The notes: generated from the letters alone by a model not told the origin. A DNA stretch of 64,000 nucleotides from Paracoccus spongiarum (GCF_030732095.1 NZ_JAVAMQ010000012.1:1-64000); one strand, 5' to 3'. Shown: positions 36,591-50,374, counted from the first letter of the stretch. Translations and numbers: made by a program.

Positions 36591-37423
36591 CGCGCACGCG
36601 CTTCGCGCCCTCGCCCACCGGGCTGCTGCATCTGGGCCATGCCTATGCGGCGCTGATCGCCGCGCGCGAGGCTGATCCGGGCCGGTTCCTGCTGCGCATC
36701 GAGGATCTGGACGCCGAGCGCTGCCGGCCCGGCTATGAAGCCGCGATCTTCGAGGATCTGGCATGGCTGGGGCTGGACTGGCCGCGGCCGGTGATGCGCC
36801 AATCGGAGCGGATGGACGCCTATCGCGCCGCGCTGCGCCGGCTTGCGCCGCTGTGCTATCCCTGCCGCTGCCGGCGCGGCGACATCCGCGCCGCGCTGTC
36901 CGCCCCGCAGGAGGGGATGCCGCCAGCCGGCCCCGACGGGCTGATCTATCCCGGCACCTGCCGGTCGCGCAGCATGGCCGAGGCCGGACCGGGCGATGCG
37001 ATCCGGCTGGACGCGGCGCGGGCCTTTGCCGCGCTTGGCGATGACCGCCTGCAGTTCCGCGAGACCGCGCCGGGCGCCGCGCGCCGCCCCTGTCTCGACC
37101 GGGACGGCTTCCGCACGGGGATCGGGGACGTGATCCTGGCGCGGCGCGGCATGGGCAGCTCCTACCACCTTGCGGTGGTTGTCGATGATGCCGATCAGGC
37201 GATCACCCGCGTGACGCGCGGTGCCGACCTGTTCGAGGCGACGTGGATCCATGTGCTGCTGCAACGCCTCTTGGACCTGCCGACGCCCGAATACCACCAT
37301 CACGCGCTGATCCGCGACGATGCCGGCAAGCGGCTGGCCAAGCGCGACGACGCCCGCGCCATCCGCCACTACCGCGCGGCAGGCGCCACGCCGCAGGACA
37401 TCCGCCGCATGGTCGGCCTCTAG
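36572..37423 (+). CDS. gluQ: Glutamyl-Q tRNA(Asp) synthetase
   Basis: 283 residues, the catalytic core of glutamyl-tRNA synthetase without an anticodon-binding domain. It has the class I HIGH motif in [18 protein letters not shown], the KMSKS counterpart KRLAKRD, and zinc ligands in [10 protein letters not shown] and YPGTCRSR. GluQ (YadB) attaches glutamate to queuosine at the wobble base of tRNA-Asp. The stop codon adjoins hisI, which converges and overlaps by 4 bp. Overlap with trmFO links two tRNA-modification genes. Confidence 0.94.
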   Translation: MAGDAVTRTRFAPSPTGLLHLGHAYAALIAAREADPGRFLLRIEDLDAERCRPGYEAAIFEDLAWLGLDWPRPVMRQSERMDAYRAALRRLAPLCYPCRCRRGDIRAALSAPQEGMPPAGPDGLIYPGTCRSRSMAEAGPGDAIRLDAARAFAALGDDRLQFRETAPGAARRPCLDRDGFRTGIGDVILARRGMGSSYHLAVVVDDADQAITRVTRGADLFEATWIHVLLQRLLDLPTPEYHHHALIRDDAGKRLAKRDDARAIRHYRAAGATPQDIRRMVGL

Positions 37424-37776
37424 GCCACCGGCTCCATGATCGTCACCTCGGCGCCGTCGCGCAGCGCGGTGTGGAAACAGCTGCGCCGCCGGGTGTGGCA
37501 GGCCGGGCCGGTCTGGCGCACGATCGCCAGCAGGCAGTCGCGGTCGCAATCCAGCCGCAATTCGACCAGCTCCTGCACATGGCCCGAGGTCTCGCCCTTG
37601 ACCCAGAACGCCCGCCGCGAGCGCGACCAGTAGGTGACCCGCCCGCTGGACAGGGTGCGCGCCACCGCGTCACGGTTCATCCAGGCCAGCATCAGCACCT
37701 CGCCGCTGTCATGCTGCTGGGCGATGCAGGGGATGAGGCCGTTCGCATCGTATTTCAGGCTGGCCGGATCGAACAT
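37420..37776 (-). CDS. hisI: Phosphoribosyl-AMP cyclohydrolase
   Basis: 118 residues, a stand-alone HisI (no HisE fusion). The metal and substrate residues are visible in VLMLAWMNRDAVARTLSSGR, YWSRSRRAFWVKGETSGHVQ, LRLDCDRDCLLAIVRQTGPA and CHTRRRSCFH; these cysteines and the Asp motif bind Zn2+/Mg2+. It opens the purine ring of PR-AMP in the third step of histidine synthesis. It is convergent with gluQ and divergent from the IscU-like gene; other his genes are not in the window. Confidence 0.95.
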   Translation of the reverse strand: MFDPASLKYDANGLIPCIAQQHDSGEVLMLAWMNRDAVARTLSSGRVTYWSRSRRAFWVKGETSGHVQELVELRLDCDRDCLLAIVRQTGPACHTRRRSCFHTALRDGAEVTIMEPVA

Positions 37777-37838
37777 CGGGTTTCCTTTCGGGACATCCCG
37801 ACCTATCTAGGATGGATGGTGCGGGCGGGAAAGAACCG

Positions 37839-38282
37839 ATGGCCGACAGCGATCTGATGAAGCTTTACTCGCGCCGCATCTTGGCGCTGACGACGGCCAT
37901 TCCGCATCAGGGCCACCTCGAGGCGCCCGAGGCCACCGCGATGCGCCGGTCGCCGCAATGCGGGTCGTCGGTGGCGGTCGAGCTTGCGACCGAGGGCGGC
38001 CGCATCGCGCGCTTTGCCCAGCAGGTCCGCGCCTGCGCGCTTGGCCAGGCCTCGGCGGCGGTGCTGGGCGGCGCGGTGATCGGCCGCAGCCGCGACGAGA
38101 TCCTTGCGGCCCGCGACCAGTTGCGCGCGATGCTGAAGGAGGCGGGCGATCCGCCCGCGCCGCCCTTCGAGGCACTCGAGGCGCTGCTGCCGGCGCGCGA
38201 CTATCCCAACCGTCACGCCTCGATCCTTCTGGCATGGGATGCCACGCTGGAGGCGATGGACCAGGCCCTGGCCGCCGCCTGA
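37839..38282 (+). CDS. IscU/NifU-like iron-sulfur scaffold homologue lacking the third cysteine
   Basis: 147 residues related to the U-type scaffold fold. YSRRILALTTAIPHQGHLEA is followed by RRSPQC41GSSVAVEL and VRAC66ALGQASAAVL, the first two cluster-ligand positions. Where IscU/SufU have the third Cys (usually in a K/R-H-C motif) this protein reads NRHASILLAW, so the ligand is Ala. It may bind a cluster differently or act as a partner rather than scaffold. It lies between hisI and recG, not with suf/isc genes; sufE is 7 kb away. ATG 39 is supported by GGGAAAGAACCG. Confidence 0.75.
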   Translation: MADSDLMKLYSRRILALTTAIPHQGHLEAPEATAMRRSPQCGSSVAVELATEGGRIARFAQQVRACALGQASAAVLGGAVIGRSRDEILAARDQLRAMLKEAGDPPAPPFEALEALLPARDYPNRHASILLAWDATLEAMDQALAAA

Positions 38283-38294
38283 GCGCATGAAAGA

Positions 38295-38316
38295 ACCGGC
38301 CCGCGAGGGGGCCGGT
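38295..38316 (-). terminator. Hairpin terminator after the 36-residue membrane protein
   Basis: ACCGGCCC / GGGCCGGT, 8-bp stem and 6-nt loop; on the minus strand it is followed by TCTTTCAT, a weak T tract. It also faces the end of the convergent IscU-like gene. Confidence 0.55.
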
Positions 38317-38385
38317 CAAGTTGCGCGTGCAGGACAGGACGGCGCACAGGCGTGGGGCGCCGGGGATGCATCGCGGGGCAGAAGA

Positions 38386-38496
38386 TCAGGACTGCAGGAT
38401 CGAGGGCATGTACAGCATGACGGCGGTCGTCACCGACAGCGCGGCAAGCCCGAGGGCGTCACAGATGAATTCGCGGGACACAAGATGATGCGGCAT
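38386..38496 (-). CDS. 36-residue single-span membrane protein
   Basis: A short ORF read on the minus strand as MPHHLVSREFICDALGLAAL followed by SVTTAVMLYMPSILQS. One hydrophobic span covers about residues 11-34; the amino end has two His and a charged REF segment. AGAGGAG lies 6 bases before the ATG, an almost ideal ribosome site. A CtrA-box-like TTAG-N7-TTAA lies 60 bp upstream and a hairpin follows the stop, giving a complete promoter-gene-terminator unit. No family is recognised. A role at the membrane tied to the cell cycle would be an inference from the site only. Confidence 0.65.
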   Translation of the reverse strand: MPHHLVSREFICDALGLAALSVTTAVMLYMPSILQS

Positions 38497-38555
38497 GGCA
38501 ACTCCTCTCTGTTGCCTCTTTGTTCTCATTTTCCCGCGAGGAAGTAAAGAACTTT

Positions 38556-38570
38556 TTAGGAACATTTTAA
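38556..38570 (-). promoter_or_regulatory. CtrA-box-like site before the 36-residue gene
   Basis: TTAG-GAACATT-TTAA, matching TTAA-N7-TTAA at 7 of 8 fixed positions, 60 bp before the start codon in an AT-rich stretch. Confidence 0.45.
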
Positions 38571-38589
38571 CGAAGGTTACCGGTTCCGG

Positions 38590-43124
<4,535 letters not shown>

Positions 43125-43142
43125 CCGGGAAGGCCGCCAGCG

Positions 43143-43177
43143 GAAAGGGCCGGACCCGTCCGGGTGCCGGCCCTTTC
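43143..43177 (-). terminator. Terminator after ctrA
   Basis: GAAAGGGCCGG / CCGGCCCTTTC (11 bp) enclosing a second hairpin ACCCG-TC-CGGGT; 21 bp after the ctrA stop and bounded by A/T tracts. Confidence 0.75.
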
Positions 43178-43198
43178 ATCCCCCGCGACCGGCCGCTG

Positions 43199-43909
<711 letters not shown>

Positions 43910-43925
43910 GAGTGGTCTAGCCCCC

Positions 43926-43930
43926 GATTC
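43926..43930. promoter_or_regulatory. GANTC methylation site in the ctrA promoter
   Basis: GATTC 17 bp before the ctrA ATG. A GANTC site in the ctrA P1 promoter couples Caulobacter ctrA to replication-dependent hemimethylation; the position here permits the same. Confidence 0.45.
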
Positions 43931-43964
43931 GTCTAGGTCATGTCCCGACCATCGACCCTTAAGG

Positions 43965-43979
43965 TTAATATGTCGTTAC
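43965..43979 (-). promoter_or_regulatory. CtrA-box-like site before ctrA
   Basis: TTAA-TATGTCG-TTAC, 7 of 8 fixed bases of TTAA-N7-TTAA, 55 bp before the ctrA start; a further TTAA precedes it by two bases. Suggests autoregulation. Confidence 0.55.
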
Positions 43980-44008
43980 TTATGGACCGAATTTGCAGAT
44001 GTCGCAAC

Positions 44009-44284
44009 CTATGGTTGTCTGAATCTTTGCAATGCCGTCACCTTCAGCGCCGCGCGCCCATGCCGCCTGACCGCCTCGGTCCAGGCATCGAATTCCTCTT
44101 CCGAGAGGCCATAGCGGCGCAGCGCCTCGTCACGGGTGATCAGCCCGTGGGTGACCGCCAGCACCACGGTTTCCTTGCGGCTGGCGACCCATCGCGTGTC
44201 CTTGGGCGGCAGGTCGGCCACGGTCAGGATGCTGCCGTTGGGCAAGGTGACGATGCGGGGGCCACTGGTCTTTTTCACGAACAT
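44009..44284 (-). CDS. sciP: DUF1153 / SciP-type CtrA inhibitor
   Basis: 91 residues of the DUF1153 family. SGPRIVTLPNGSILTVADLP followed by PPKDTRWVASRKETVVLAVT and a helix-turn-helix EALRRYGLSEEEFDAWTEAV match Caulobacter SciP, a small protein that binds CtrA and blocks its recruitment of RNA polymerase at CtrA promoters. AGGTGGA lies directly before the ATG. It is 99 bp upstream of ctrA on the same strand, so regulator and inhibitor are neighbours. A CtrA-box-like site lies 46 bp upstream. Confidence 0.88.
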   Translation of the reverse strand: MFVKKTSGPRIVTLPNGSILTVADLPPKDTRWVASRKETVVLAVTHGLITRDEALRRYGLSEEEFDAWTEAVRRHGRAALKVTALQRFRQP

Positions 44285-44329
44285 TCCACCTGTCCTTCGG
44301 TCGTGTCCGTCGACCCTGACGCAAAGCCT

Positions 44330-44344
44330 TTAAGTCGAGGTTAG
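44330..44344 (-). promoter_or_regulatory. CtrA-box-like site before sciP
   Basis: TTAA-GTCGAGG-TTAG, 7 of 8 fixed bases of the CtrA consensus with exact N7 spacing, 46 bp before the sciP ATG. sciP is a direct CtrA target in Caulobacter. Confidence 0.55.
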
Positions 44345-44434
44345 GGCAGGCCGGGTTTTTCCCCCGGTGCGGGTTGAGAATGCATCGCATTTGCCTATAT
44401 TTTGCCGCAGTTGCCGCCCGCCCCCAGGATCCAG

Positions 44435-45607
44435 ATGACGATGATGACGCCCCAGCCCGCCCCGGCGCAGACCGCCGCCGTGAACAGCCTCGGCTTTGCC
44501 AAGCCGCCGGCCGAGACGCGCGTGGTGGTCGCCATGTCCGGCGGCGTCGACAGTTCGGTGGTCGCCGCCAGCCTGAAAACGGAAGGCTATGACGTGGTCG
44601 GCGTGACGCTGCAGCTTTACGATCACGGCGCGGCGCTGGCCAAGAAGGGTGCCTGCTGCGCGGGCCAGGACATCCACGATGCCCGCCGCGTGGCCCAGCG
44701 TATGGGCTTTCCGCATTACGTCCTGGATTACGAGAACCGCTTTCGGGAAAGCGTGATCGACGACTTCGCCGACGCCTATCTGGCCGGGGCGACGCCGGTG
44801 CCCTGCATCCGCTGCAACGAGCGGGTGAAGTTCCGCGACCTGCTGGAAACCGCGCGCGATCTTGATGCCGACTGCATGGCGACGGGCCACTATATCCGCC
44901 GCCGCGACGGCGCGCAGCGGGCCGAACTGCACATGGCCGCCGACAGCGCCCGCGACCAGAGCTATTTCCTGTTCTCGACCACCCAGGAACAGCTGGATTT
45001 CCTGCGCTTCCCGCTGGGGCATCTGGAAAGCAAGGCCGAAACCCGCGCACTGGCCGCGCAATACGGGCTGGCGGTCGCCGACAAGCCCGACAGCCAGGAT
45101 ATCTGCTTCGTGCCGAACGGCGATTATGCCGCGGTGATCGAGAAGCTGCGTCCGGGCGCGGCCGATCCGGGCGAGATCGTCGATCAGGACGGGCAGGTGC
45201 TGGGGCGGCATCGCGGCGTGATCCACTACACCATCGGGCAGCGGCGCGGCCTCGGGATCGGCGGGCTGGGCGATCCGCTCTATGTCCTGCGCCTCGATCC
45301 CGAGCGCCGGCAGGTCGTCGTCGGCCCGAAATCTGCGCTGGCCACCACCATCGTGCCGGTCAGCGAGGTGAACTGGCTGGGCGATCAGCCGCTTGAGGGC
45401 GAGGTGTCCTGCATGGTGCGCATCCGCTCGACCCGGCCGCCGCGGGCGGCCCTGCTGCGCCCGCTGGGCGGCGGGCGGGCCGAGGTCGAACTGCTGGAGG
45501 CCGAGGAGGGCGTCAGCCCCGGCCAGGCCTGCGTGTTCTACGAAAGCGGCGGCACCCGGGTTCTGGGCGGCGGCTGGATCAGCCTGCGTCGGCGGCGAGC
45601 AGCCTGA
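44435..45607 (+). CDS. mnmA: tRNA-specific 2-thiouridylase MnmA
   Basis: 390 residues. PP-loop ATPase motif [18 protein letters not shown] at residues ~30-47; catalytic cysteines in [14 protein letters not shown] and [13 protein letters not shown]; then the [15 protein letters not shown] domain and a C-terminal beta barrel. MnmA thiolates U34 of tRNA-Lys, -Glu and -Gln using persulfide sulfur. CAGGATCCAG precedes ATG 44435; ATG 44441 is nearby. The first ~25 residues are a non-conserved leader. It is divergent from sciP and its 3' end overlaps the convergent sufE by 29 bp. Confidence 0.96.
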   Translation: MTMMTPQPAPAQTAAVNSLGFAKPPAETRVVVAMSGGVDSSVVAASLKTEGYDVVGVTLQLYDHGAALAKKGACCAGQDIHDARRVAQRMGFPHYVLDYENRFRESVIDDFADAYLAGATPVPCIRCNERVKFRDLLETARDLDADCMATGHYIRRRDGAQRAELHMAADSARDQSYFLFSTTQEQLDFLRFPLGHLESKAETRALAAQYGLAVADKPDSQDICFVPNGDYAAVIEKLRPGAADPGEIVDQDGQVLGRHRGVIHYTIGQRRGLGIGGLGDPLYVLRLDPERRQVVVGPKSALATTIVPVSEVNWLGDQPLEGEVSCMVRIRSTRPPRAALLRPLGGGRAEVELLEAEEGVSPGQACVFYESGGTRVLGGGWISLRRRRAA

Positions 45608-45989
45608 TCCGTTCCACCATCGCGCGCAGCCCGTTCGATCGCTGCGAGGACAGGTGTTCGTCTAGGCCCAGCCGCGCAAGCTCGGCCGGGGCGTCGACGC
45701 CAAGCACCTCGCGGGGCGGCAGGCCGGCATACAGCGCGTGCAGGATGGCGATCAGACCGCGCACGATCATCGCGTCGCTGTCGCCCTGAAAGTCAAAGCG
45801 CCCCTCCTCGACCCGCGGCATGATCCAGACCTGACTCGCGCAGCCCTCGACACGGGTGGCCGGGACCTGCAGCGAGGGGTCCATCGCCGGCATCGCCTTG
45901 CCCAGTTCGATGACATGGCGATACCGCTCCTCCCAGTCGTCGAGGAAGTCGAATGTCTCGGCGATCTCTTCGAATGCGGGGCTGGCCAT
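45579..45989 (-). CDS. sufE: Cysteine desulfuration protein SufE
   Basis: 136 residues. N-terminal [20 protein letters not shown] and the active cysteine in TRVEGC50ASQVWIMP define SufE, which takes persulfide sulfur from SufS and passes it to Suf[19 protein letters not shown] follows. GGAGACCCGC precedes the ATG. It is separate from any suf operon in this window; its overlap with mnmA, another sulfur-transfer gene, is convergent and so not an operon. Confidence 0.94.
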   Translation of the reverse strand: MASPAFEEIAETFDFLDDWEERYRHVIELGKAMPAMDPSLQVPATRVEGCASQVWIMPRVEEGRFDFQGDSDAMIVRGLIAILHALYAGLPPREVLGVDAPAELARLGLDEHLSSQRSNGLRAMVERIRLLAADAG

Positions 45990-46101
45990 GCGGGTCTCCT
46001 TTGGCCCGAGGGTTAGCGCGCGCGCCCGCCAAGGTCAAAGAGGCTTTCACCGCCAGACGCTTTCCCCTAACAATCGGGCCAAAGATCCGGGGGATGATGC
46101 G

Positions 46102-46605
46102 ATGAGGACTTCGAGGGCGCCGATGCTGATGGTGATCCTGCTGATGGCGGGATGCGGCGGCCGCTTCAGCGACAGCGGTCTGAACCCGCTGCGCTGGTTC
46201 GGCCCAGAGGCGCCGCCCGCGACACTGGCGCCCGAGGCGGGCTATGCCCAGTCGGGCGACCTGCGGCCGGGCATCCCCCAGATCACCGGCGCCCGGTGGG
46301 AGCCGACGAACGAGGGCCGCCTGCTGGTCGTCACCGCGATGGCGCCGACCAAGGGCTATTCCTCGGTCGCGCTGATCACCGCGCGCCCGCAACCGGCCGG
46401 CCGGATCAGCCCCGATGCAGACGGCGTGCTGCGGCTGCGGATGGTCGGCGTCCCCCCTGCCCCGGACAATCCGGCCGCCGCCCTGCCCGCCCGGGTCGAG
46501 ACCGACCAGATCACCGCCGCCCTGCCGCTGTCCTCGGTGCAGCTGGCGCGGATCGGCGCGGTCGAGATCACCGGCGCAGGCAACATCGTGACGCTGCGCC
46601 GGTAG
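46102..46605 (+). CDS. Putative lipoprotein, conserved hypothetical
   Basis: 167 residues. MRTSRAPMLMVILLMAGCGG is a lipoprotein signal with Cys18 as the lipidated residue. The mature part has ITGARWEPTNEGRLLVVTAM and RVETDQITAALPLSSVQLAR, a beta-rich pattern seen in small Rhodobacteraceae lipoproteins. No enzymatic motif. It lies alone on the plus strand between minus-strand sufE and the copper oxidase. Function unknown. Confidence 0.75.
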   Translation: MRTSRAPMLMVILLMAGCGGRFSDSGLNPLRWFGPEAPPATLAPEAGYAQSGDLRPGIPQITGARWEPTNEGRLLVVTAMAPTKGYSSVALITARPQPAGRISPDADGVLRLRMVGVPPAPDNPAAALPARVETDQITAALPLSSVQLARIGAVEITGAGNIVTLRR

Positions 46606-46623
46606 CCCTGCCCCGCGACCGGA

Positions 46624-48081
46624 TCAGGCGGTCAGGGAAAACGTGGTCATCATGCCGGTCGCCATATGCGGCATGTGGTGACAATGCAGCAGCCATGGCG
46701 CGGTTTCTCCGGCATCGAAGGCGATCTCGACCATCGCCATCGGCGGCACATAGACCGTGTCGCGCAGCGCGCCGGCAACGCGCCGGCCGTTCAGCCCGAC
46801 GACCTGGAAAACGTGGCCGTGCAGATGCATCGGGTGACCCATCATCGACATGTTGTGAAACATCAGCGAGACCCGTTCACCGGCCCGCGCGGCGATGGGC
46901 TGGTGCTGGCCCCAGACCGCGCCATTGATGGTCCAGACATAGGGCTGCATCGCGCCGCCCAGCATCACCATATGGCTGCGTTCCACCGGCCGGTCGGGCA
47001 GCGGGTGCAGCGCCATCAGCCGCGATTCCTGCGCCAGGCCGGTATCGAAGGCCGGCGCCTCCGCATCCGCCATGGGCTCGATGCGCCGCACCTCGGCCTT
47101 TGGGGTGGCGAGAATGATCCCGGTCCGATCGCGGGCGCCTTCGCGCAGGGCGAGGATCGGGAAGGCGCCGCCCCCGGCGGGCAGGTCGATCTCGAAATCC
47201 ATCCGCTGCGCCATGGCGAGGCCGAAGCGCGTGCCGGTCAGCGGCTGCACCGGATCGCCATCGACCGCGACCAGACGCGCCGCGACCGCGCCGGTGTCGA
47301 TCCAGAACACCGTTGCCGCGGCGGCATTGACCACGCGCAGACGGATGCGGCCGCCGCGCTCGACCTGCACCACTTCGGGGTCCGAGAGCGTGCGGTCATT
47401 GGCGAGATAGGCGTCGAAATCGTAGTCGTTGAGGTCCATGGCCATGCCGCCCATGCCCTGCATGTTGCCCATGGCGCCGTGATCCATGCCCGGCATGCCG
47501 CCCATCGCCATGCCTGCCTTGGCCGGGGCCGCGCCGTGATCTGCACCGCTGTTGCTGATCTCGGCCAGGACCTCCTCGGGCGGCGCGAAGGAGAAGTCGT
47601 GCAGGAACAGCATCACCTCCTGCCGGTCGGCCGTCAGGTCTTCGGGGGTTCGCACGATCAGGGGTGCGGCCAGCAGGTTCATCTCGTGCGTCACCACATG
47701 GGCATGCATCCAGAAGGTGCCGGGCCGGGTCTCGTAATCGTAGGAGCGCGTCTCGCCGGGGGCGAGCAGGGGCGCCGTGTTGGGCGCGCCATCCTGCGCA
47801 TTCGGCGGGATCTGGCCATGCCAATGGATGATCGTCGGCTCGTCGAGGGTGTTTGTCAGATAGACCCGGAACCTCTGGCCGGGGTCAAGCACGAGGCCCT
47901 GGCCAGCGGGACCGGCAAGGCCGAAGACGGTGGCCGCGCGTCCGTCGATATCCAGCGTGCGGGACGCGGCGGCAAGGGCGATCGGGGCCGCGGATTGCGC
48001 ACGGGCAAGCCGGGGCATCTGCGCCGCAGCCATGGCGGCAGCACTCGCGGCAAGGAAGCCGCGGCGGGAAAGTTGGGTCAT
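46624..48081 (-). CDS. Periplasmic multicopper oxidase (CueO/CopA-like)
   Basis: 485 residues. A Tat signal (SRRGFLAASAAAMAAAQ) shows export in folded form. All copper motifs are present: IIHWHGQIPP, FWMHAHV, HPMHLHGHVF and LHCHHMPHMATGM (type 1/2/3 sites). Between domains 1 and 2 is an unusually Met-rich insert (MAMGGMPGMDHGAMGNMQGM) typical of Cu(I) oxidases such as CueO or PcoA. It oxidises Cu(I) to protect the periplasm. GAGGAGACGAC precedes the ATG. A small Cys-rich periplasmic protein is encoded 69 bp upstream on the same strand. Confidence 0.9.
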   Translation of the reverse strand: MTQLSRRGFLAASAAAMAAAQMPRLARAQSAAPIALAAASRTLDIDGRAATVFGLAGPAGQGLVLDPGQRFRVYLTNTLDEPTIIHWHGQIPPNAQDGAPNTAPLLAPGETRSYDYETRPGTFWMHAHVVTHEMNLLAAPLIVRTPEDLTADRQEVMLFLHDFSFAPPEEVLAEISNSGADHGAAPAKAGMAMGGMPGMDHGAMGNMQGMGGMAMDLNDYDFDAYLANDRTLSDPEVVQVERGGRIRLRVVNAAAATVFWIDTGAVAARLVAVDGDPVQPLTGTRFGLAMAQRMDFEIDLPAGGGAFPILALREGARDRTGIILATPKAEVRRIEPMADAEAPAFDTGLAQESRLMALHPLPDRPVERSHMVMLGGAMQPYVWTINGAVWGQHQPIAARAGERVSLMFHNMSMMGHPMHLHGHVFQVVGLNGRRVAGALRDTVYVPPMAMVEIAFDAGETAPWLLHCHHMPHMATGMMTTFSLTA

Positions 48082-48150
48082 GTCGTCTCCTCGGGACCAG
48101 GTCCCGTTCATCACGGTCGATGGAATGCCGCGGGCCGCGCCCGGGCGCGA

Positions 48151-48513
48151 TCAGAGGAGACGAGGTCTGGGCGGTCGGTCGTCGAGGTCCGACGGCCGTC
48201 CCGAGCCGCAGTCATGGGCAGGCAGGCCCTTCCGGACCGGACCGCAGGCGGCGGCCTCGGTGCCGCCGGGCGCCATCAACGGGACTGCAAGGCTTGCGCA
48301 GGCCATCTCACACAGCGCGGCATCGCCCGAGGGACAGTGCTGCGCGCCCGCGCAGGCGGCATCGGCCCGCTTGACCGCAGGTCCCGCATGGCCAAGATGC
48401 GCGGCCTGTTCCGGGCCGGGACCAATACCTGCCCGCGCCAGATGCGCACCGCTCTGCGTCGTCGCGAGGGTGATGGCAAGCAGGGCAAGCAGGGCGAGGG
48501 CGCGCAGGAGCAT
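48151..48513 (-). CDS. Small secreted Cys/His-containing protein, copper-oxidase partner
   Basis: 120 residues. MLLRALALLALLAITLATTQ is a signal peptide. The mature region contains HLGHAGPAVKRADAACAGAQ then HCPSGDAALCEMACASLAVP, with several cysteines and histidines and a Pro/Arg-rich end, resembling the DUF2946-type proteins that accompany copper genes. It is 69 bp upstream of the oxidase on the same strand, so a periplasmic copper-binding role is likely but inferred. Confidence 0.65.
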   Translation of the reverse strand: MLLRALALLALLAITLATTQSGAHLARAGIGPGPEQAAHLGHAGPAVKRADAACAGAQHCPSGDAALCEMACASLAVPLMAPGGTEAAACGPVRKGLPAHDCGSGRPSDLDDRPPRPRLL

Positions 48514-48611
48514 GTCTCGATGCTAGGCATTCTGCGCGATGACGTCCAACCCCGCGTCCGGCCAGAGGCGTCACAACGCCGTGACGCGGGATGGCGGCCG
48601 GCAAGACCTGA

Positions 48612-49175
48612 TCATGGCGCGGTGGCCCGGCCCTTTGCGACGATGCACGCGCGCAGATCGACCGAGGGGGTGATCTCGTAGGCGTCCAGCACCCCCTTGG
48701 CGATGCGGGATCCGGATATCTCCCAGGAATAGTGATCTCGATGCGGATAATCGTAGATGGCGGACCGCTCCTTGAAAGCCTCCATCGGCACAAGGAAGAA
48801 GCGCGGCGCGTCCCCGAAAGTGGCGATCACCATGATTTCAGGCGCCGTGTCGCGGCCGCGCCTGATGGCGGCCAATGATCCGCGGGTCCCGACCGTCTTG
48901 ACCTGAACATGCCGACCATCCGCGGCAACCAGGTCGATCGAGGCACTGCCGTGGCTGGTCATGCGATGATCGACCCCGGTGCGGTCCTTCATGATCGCCT
49001 CGGCAACCATTTCGGACCAGGTCGGCGATCCGACGGTCAGGCGGCGGAACAACTCGTCTTCCCGATATTTGCGGATCAGCATCTCGAGATGGGTCACGCG
49101 AGCGAACTCCCTGGGGACGGTGCTGGCGGTCGTCTGGATGACGGTGAAACGGCGATGTCGGTCGCAGCGTGCCAT
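48612..49175 (-). CDS. Hypothetical protein with PD-(D/E)XK-like core
   Basis: 187 residues. SASIDLVAADGRHVQVKTVG has Asp and Gln-Val-Lys spaced as in restriction-endonuclease-like folds (D...(E/Q)xK), followed by EIMVIATFGDAPRFFLVPME and SWEISGSRIAKGVLDAYEI. This layout is common in solitary REase-like proteins of unknown target. ATG 49175 has GCGGGGA in front; GTG 49097 with AGGGAG may be the real start because the first 26 residues look non-coding. No methyltransferase or toxin-antitoxin partner is adjacent. The nuclease idea is inference. Confidence 0.6.
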   Translation of the reverse strand: MARCDRHRRFTVIQTTASTVPREFARVTHLEMLIRKYREDELFRRLTVGSPTWSEMVAEAIMKDRTGVDHRMTSHGSASIDLVAADGRHVQVKTVGTRGSLAAIRRGRDTAPEIMVIATFGDAPRFFLVPMEAFKERSAIYDYPHRDHYSWEISGSRIAKGVLDAYEITPSVDLRACIVAKGRATAP

Positions 49176-50290
49176 TCCCCGCGGACACGCCCTCCGGGCG
49201 GGCCGGTCCCCGCTGGATGGGGCAAGTCCGGAACTTCACTGTCGCGGTCCTTGACGAGGCGATTTAGCCGCACGATCCGGTTGTCTGCCCACGCATGTCT
49301 CGGCTTGTCCGGATTCCGGCCCGCGCGACGGTATCGACAGGACGCGGCGGCAAGCCGTGGACAATGACCGATGCGTCCCCGGGCGCGAGGTCATGCAGGC
49401 GTCCCCCCGAAGACGGTCGTCGCCCCCCCCCCGGGCCCGCCGCGTCGAGACCGGGCGGTTCGGTCTGGCCCTTCTGCTGATGACGGGCAGCGCATCCGCA
49501 CCCTCGAAACGAACCCTGCAAGCCAAGACCCCGCGGCGGATCGCGGGCGCCCGAAGCGCGGGCATCGTCCGCCCGGGCGGTCGATCTGCACCCCGGCCCG
49601 ATCGCTGCCGGTCGCGCCGGTCAGGGTTCCGGGGCTTCGCGCCGGCCCGGCAAATTTGTCTGGCGCCGCGGCGCTGGCGCCTCCGCTCTCGTGAAGTCGC
49701 GCCTGCCGCCCGGAGGGGTGCTGGGATCGTCCGGTCGCGGATCGGTTGCCCCTGCCGCGATGGGGCCGGCGGGGACCGTCACAGGTCGCGGATCAGGACC
49801 GCAGACCCACGGGGCGGAACGCTGCGCGCCAGGGTGCAGGTCAGCCGGCCTCGCTGCCGGTCAGTGTGGCGCGTCCAGGCGCAGGCGCCACCCTCGTCAG
49901 GGATGAACACCATCGCATCCGGGGTCCCGAGCCCCGTCCGGTCGCGACAGGGCGCGTTGACCGCCGGCTAGCCTGGCCAGGGAAAGGGATCGGCACCGGA
50001 CGTCCCGGGAGGTTACCGTCCTTCGCGAAAGGCGCCGCCGCGGCTGATCCGGCGCTTGCGACGCGATCCGGGGTCCGGCGGGCACGCGGGTCTGGGTGGC
50101 GGCAGACGTCACCGGCCCGTGCGAAGGGGTAAGCGGCCCTGACCGCGCGGGCAAAGGTCGTGCCGGAGCAGGCTTCGCCGGGCTCGCGATACGCAACCTG
50201 TGCGCCAGCGCCCGCCCGGGGTCCGGAACCGGAAGCGGGCGCGTGGCCCTGTCGCGGCCTGCCGGTTGGCGCAACACCCGCGCGGAGCCT
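49176..50290. other. About 1.1 kb apparently non-coding DNA beside tRNA-Leu
   Basis: No reading frame here has a family signature, and codon composition is not protein-like in any frame. A run of ten C (49423-49432) is the only homopolymer of note. No integrase, transposon end or clear repeat was found. This is the longest empty stretch in the window and could be decayed foreign DNA or untranslated sequence. Confidence 0.55.
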
Positions 50291-50374
50291 TGGTACGGGT
50301 GGTCGGACTCGAACCGACACTCCTTGCGGAAAGGGTGTTTGAGACCCTCGCGTCTACCATTCCGCCACACCCGC
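50291..50374 (-). tRNA. tRNA-Leu(CAA)
   Basis: 84-nt class II tRNA with acceptor GCGGGTG / CACCCGT, anticodon arm AGGGT-CTCAAAC-ACCCT (anticodon CAA), a variable arm (TTTCCGCAAGGAG) and T arm GTCGGTTCGAGTCCGAC. The 3' CCA is encoded. It reads UUG codons. Confidence 0.95.

Noticed and set aside
49176..50374. Integrated island at tRNA-Leu
   Set aside because: No integrase, no second copy of the tRNA 3' end and no cargo genes were found.
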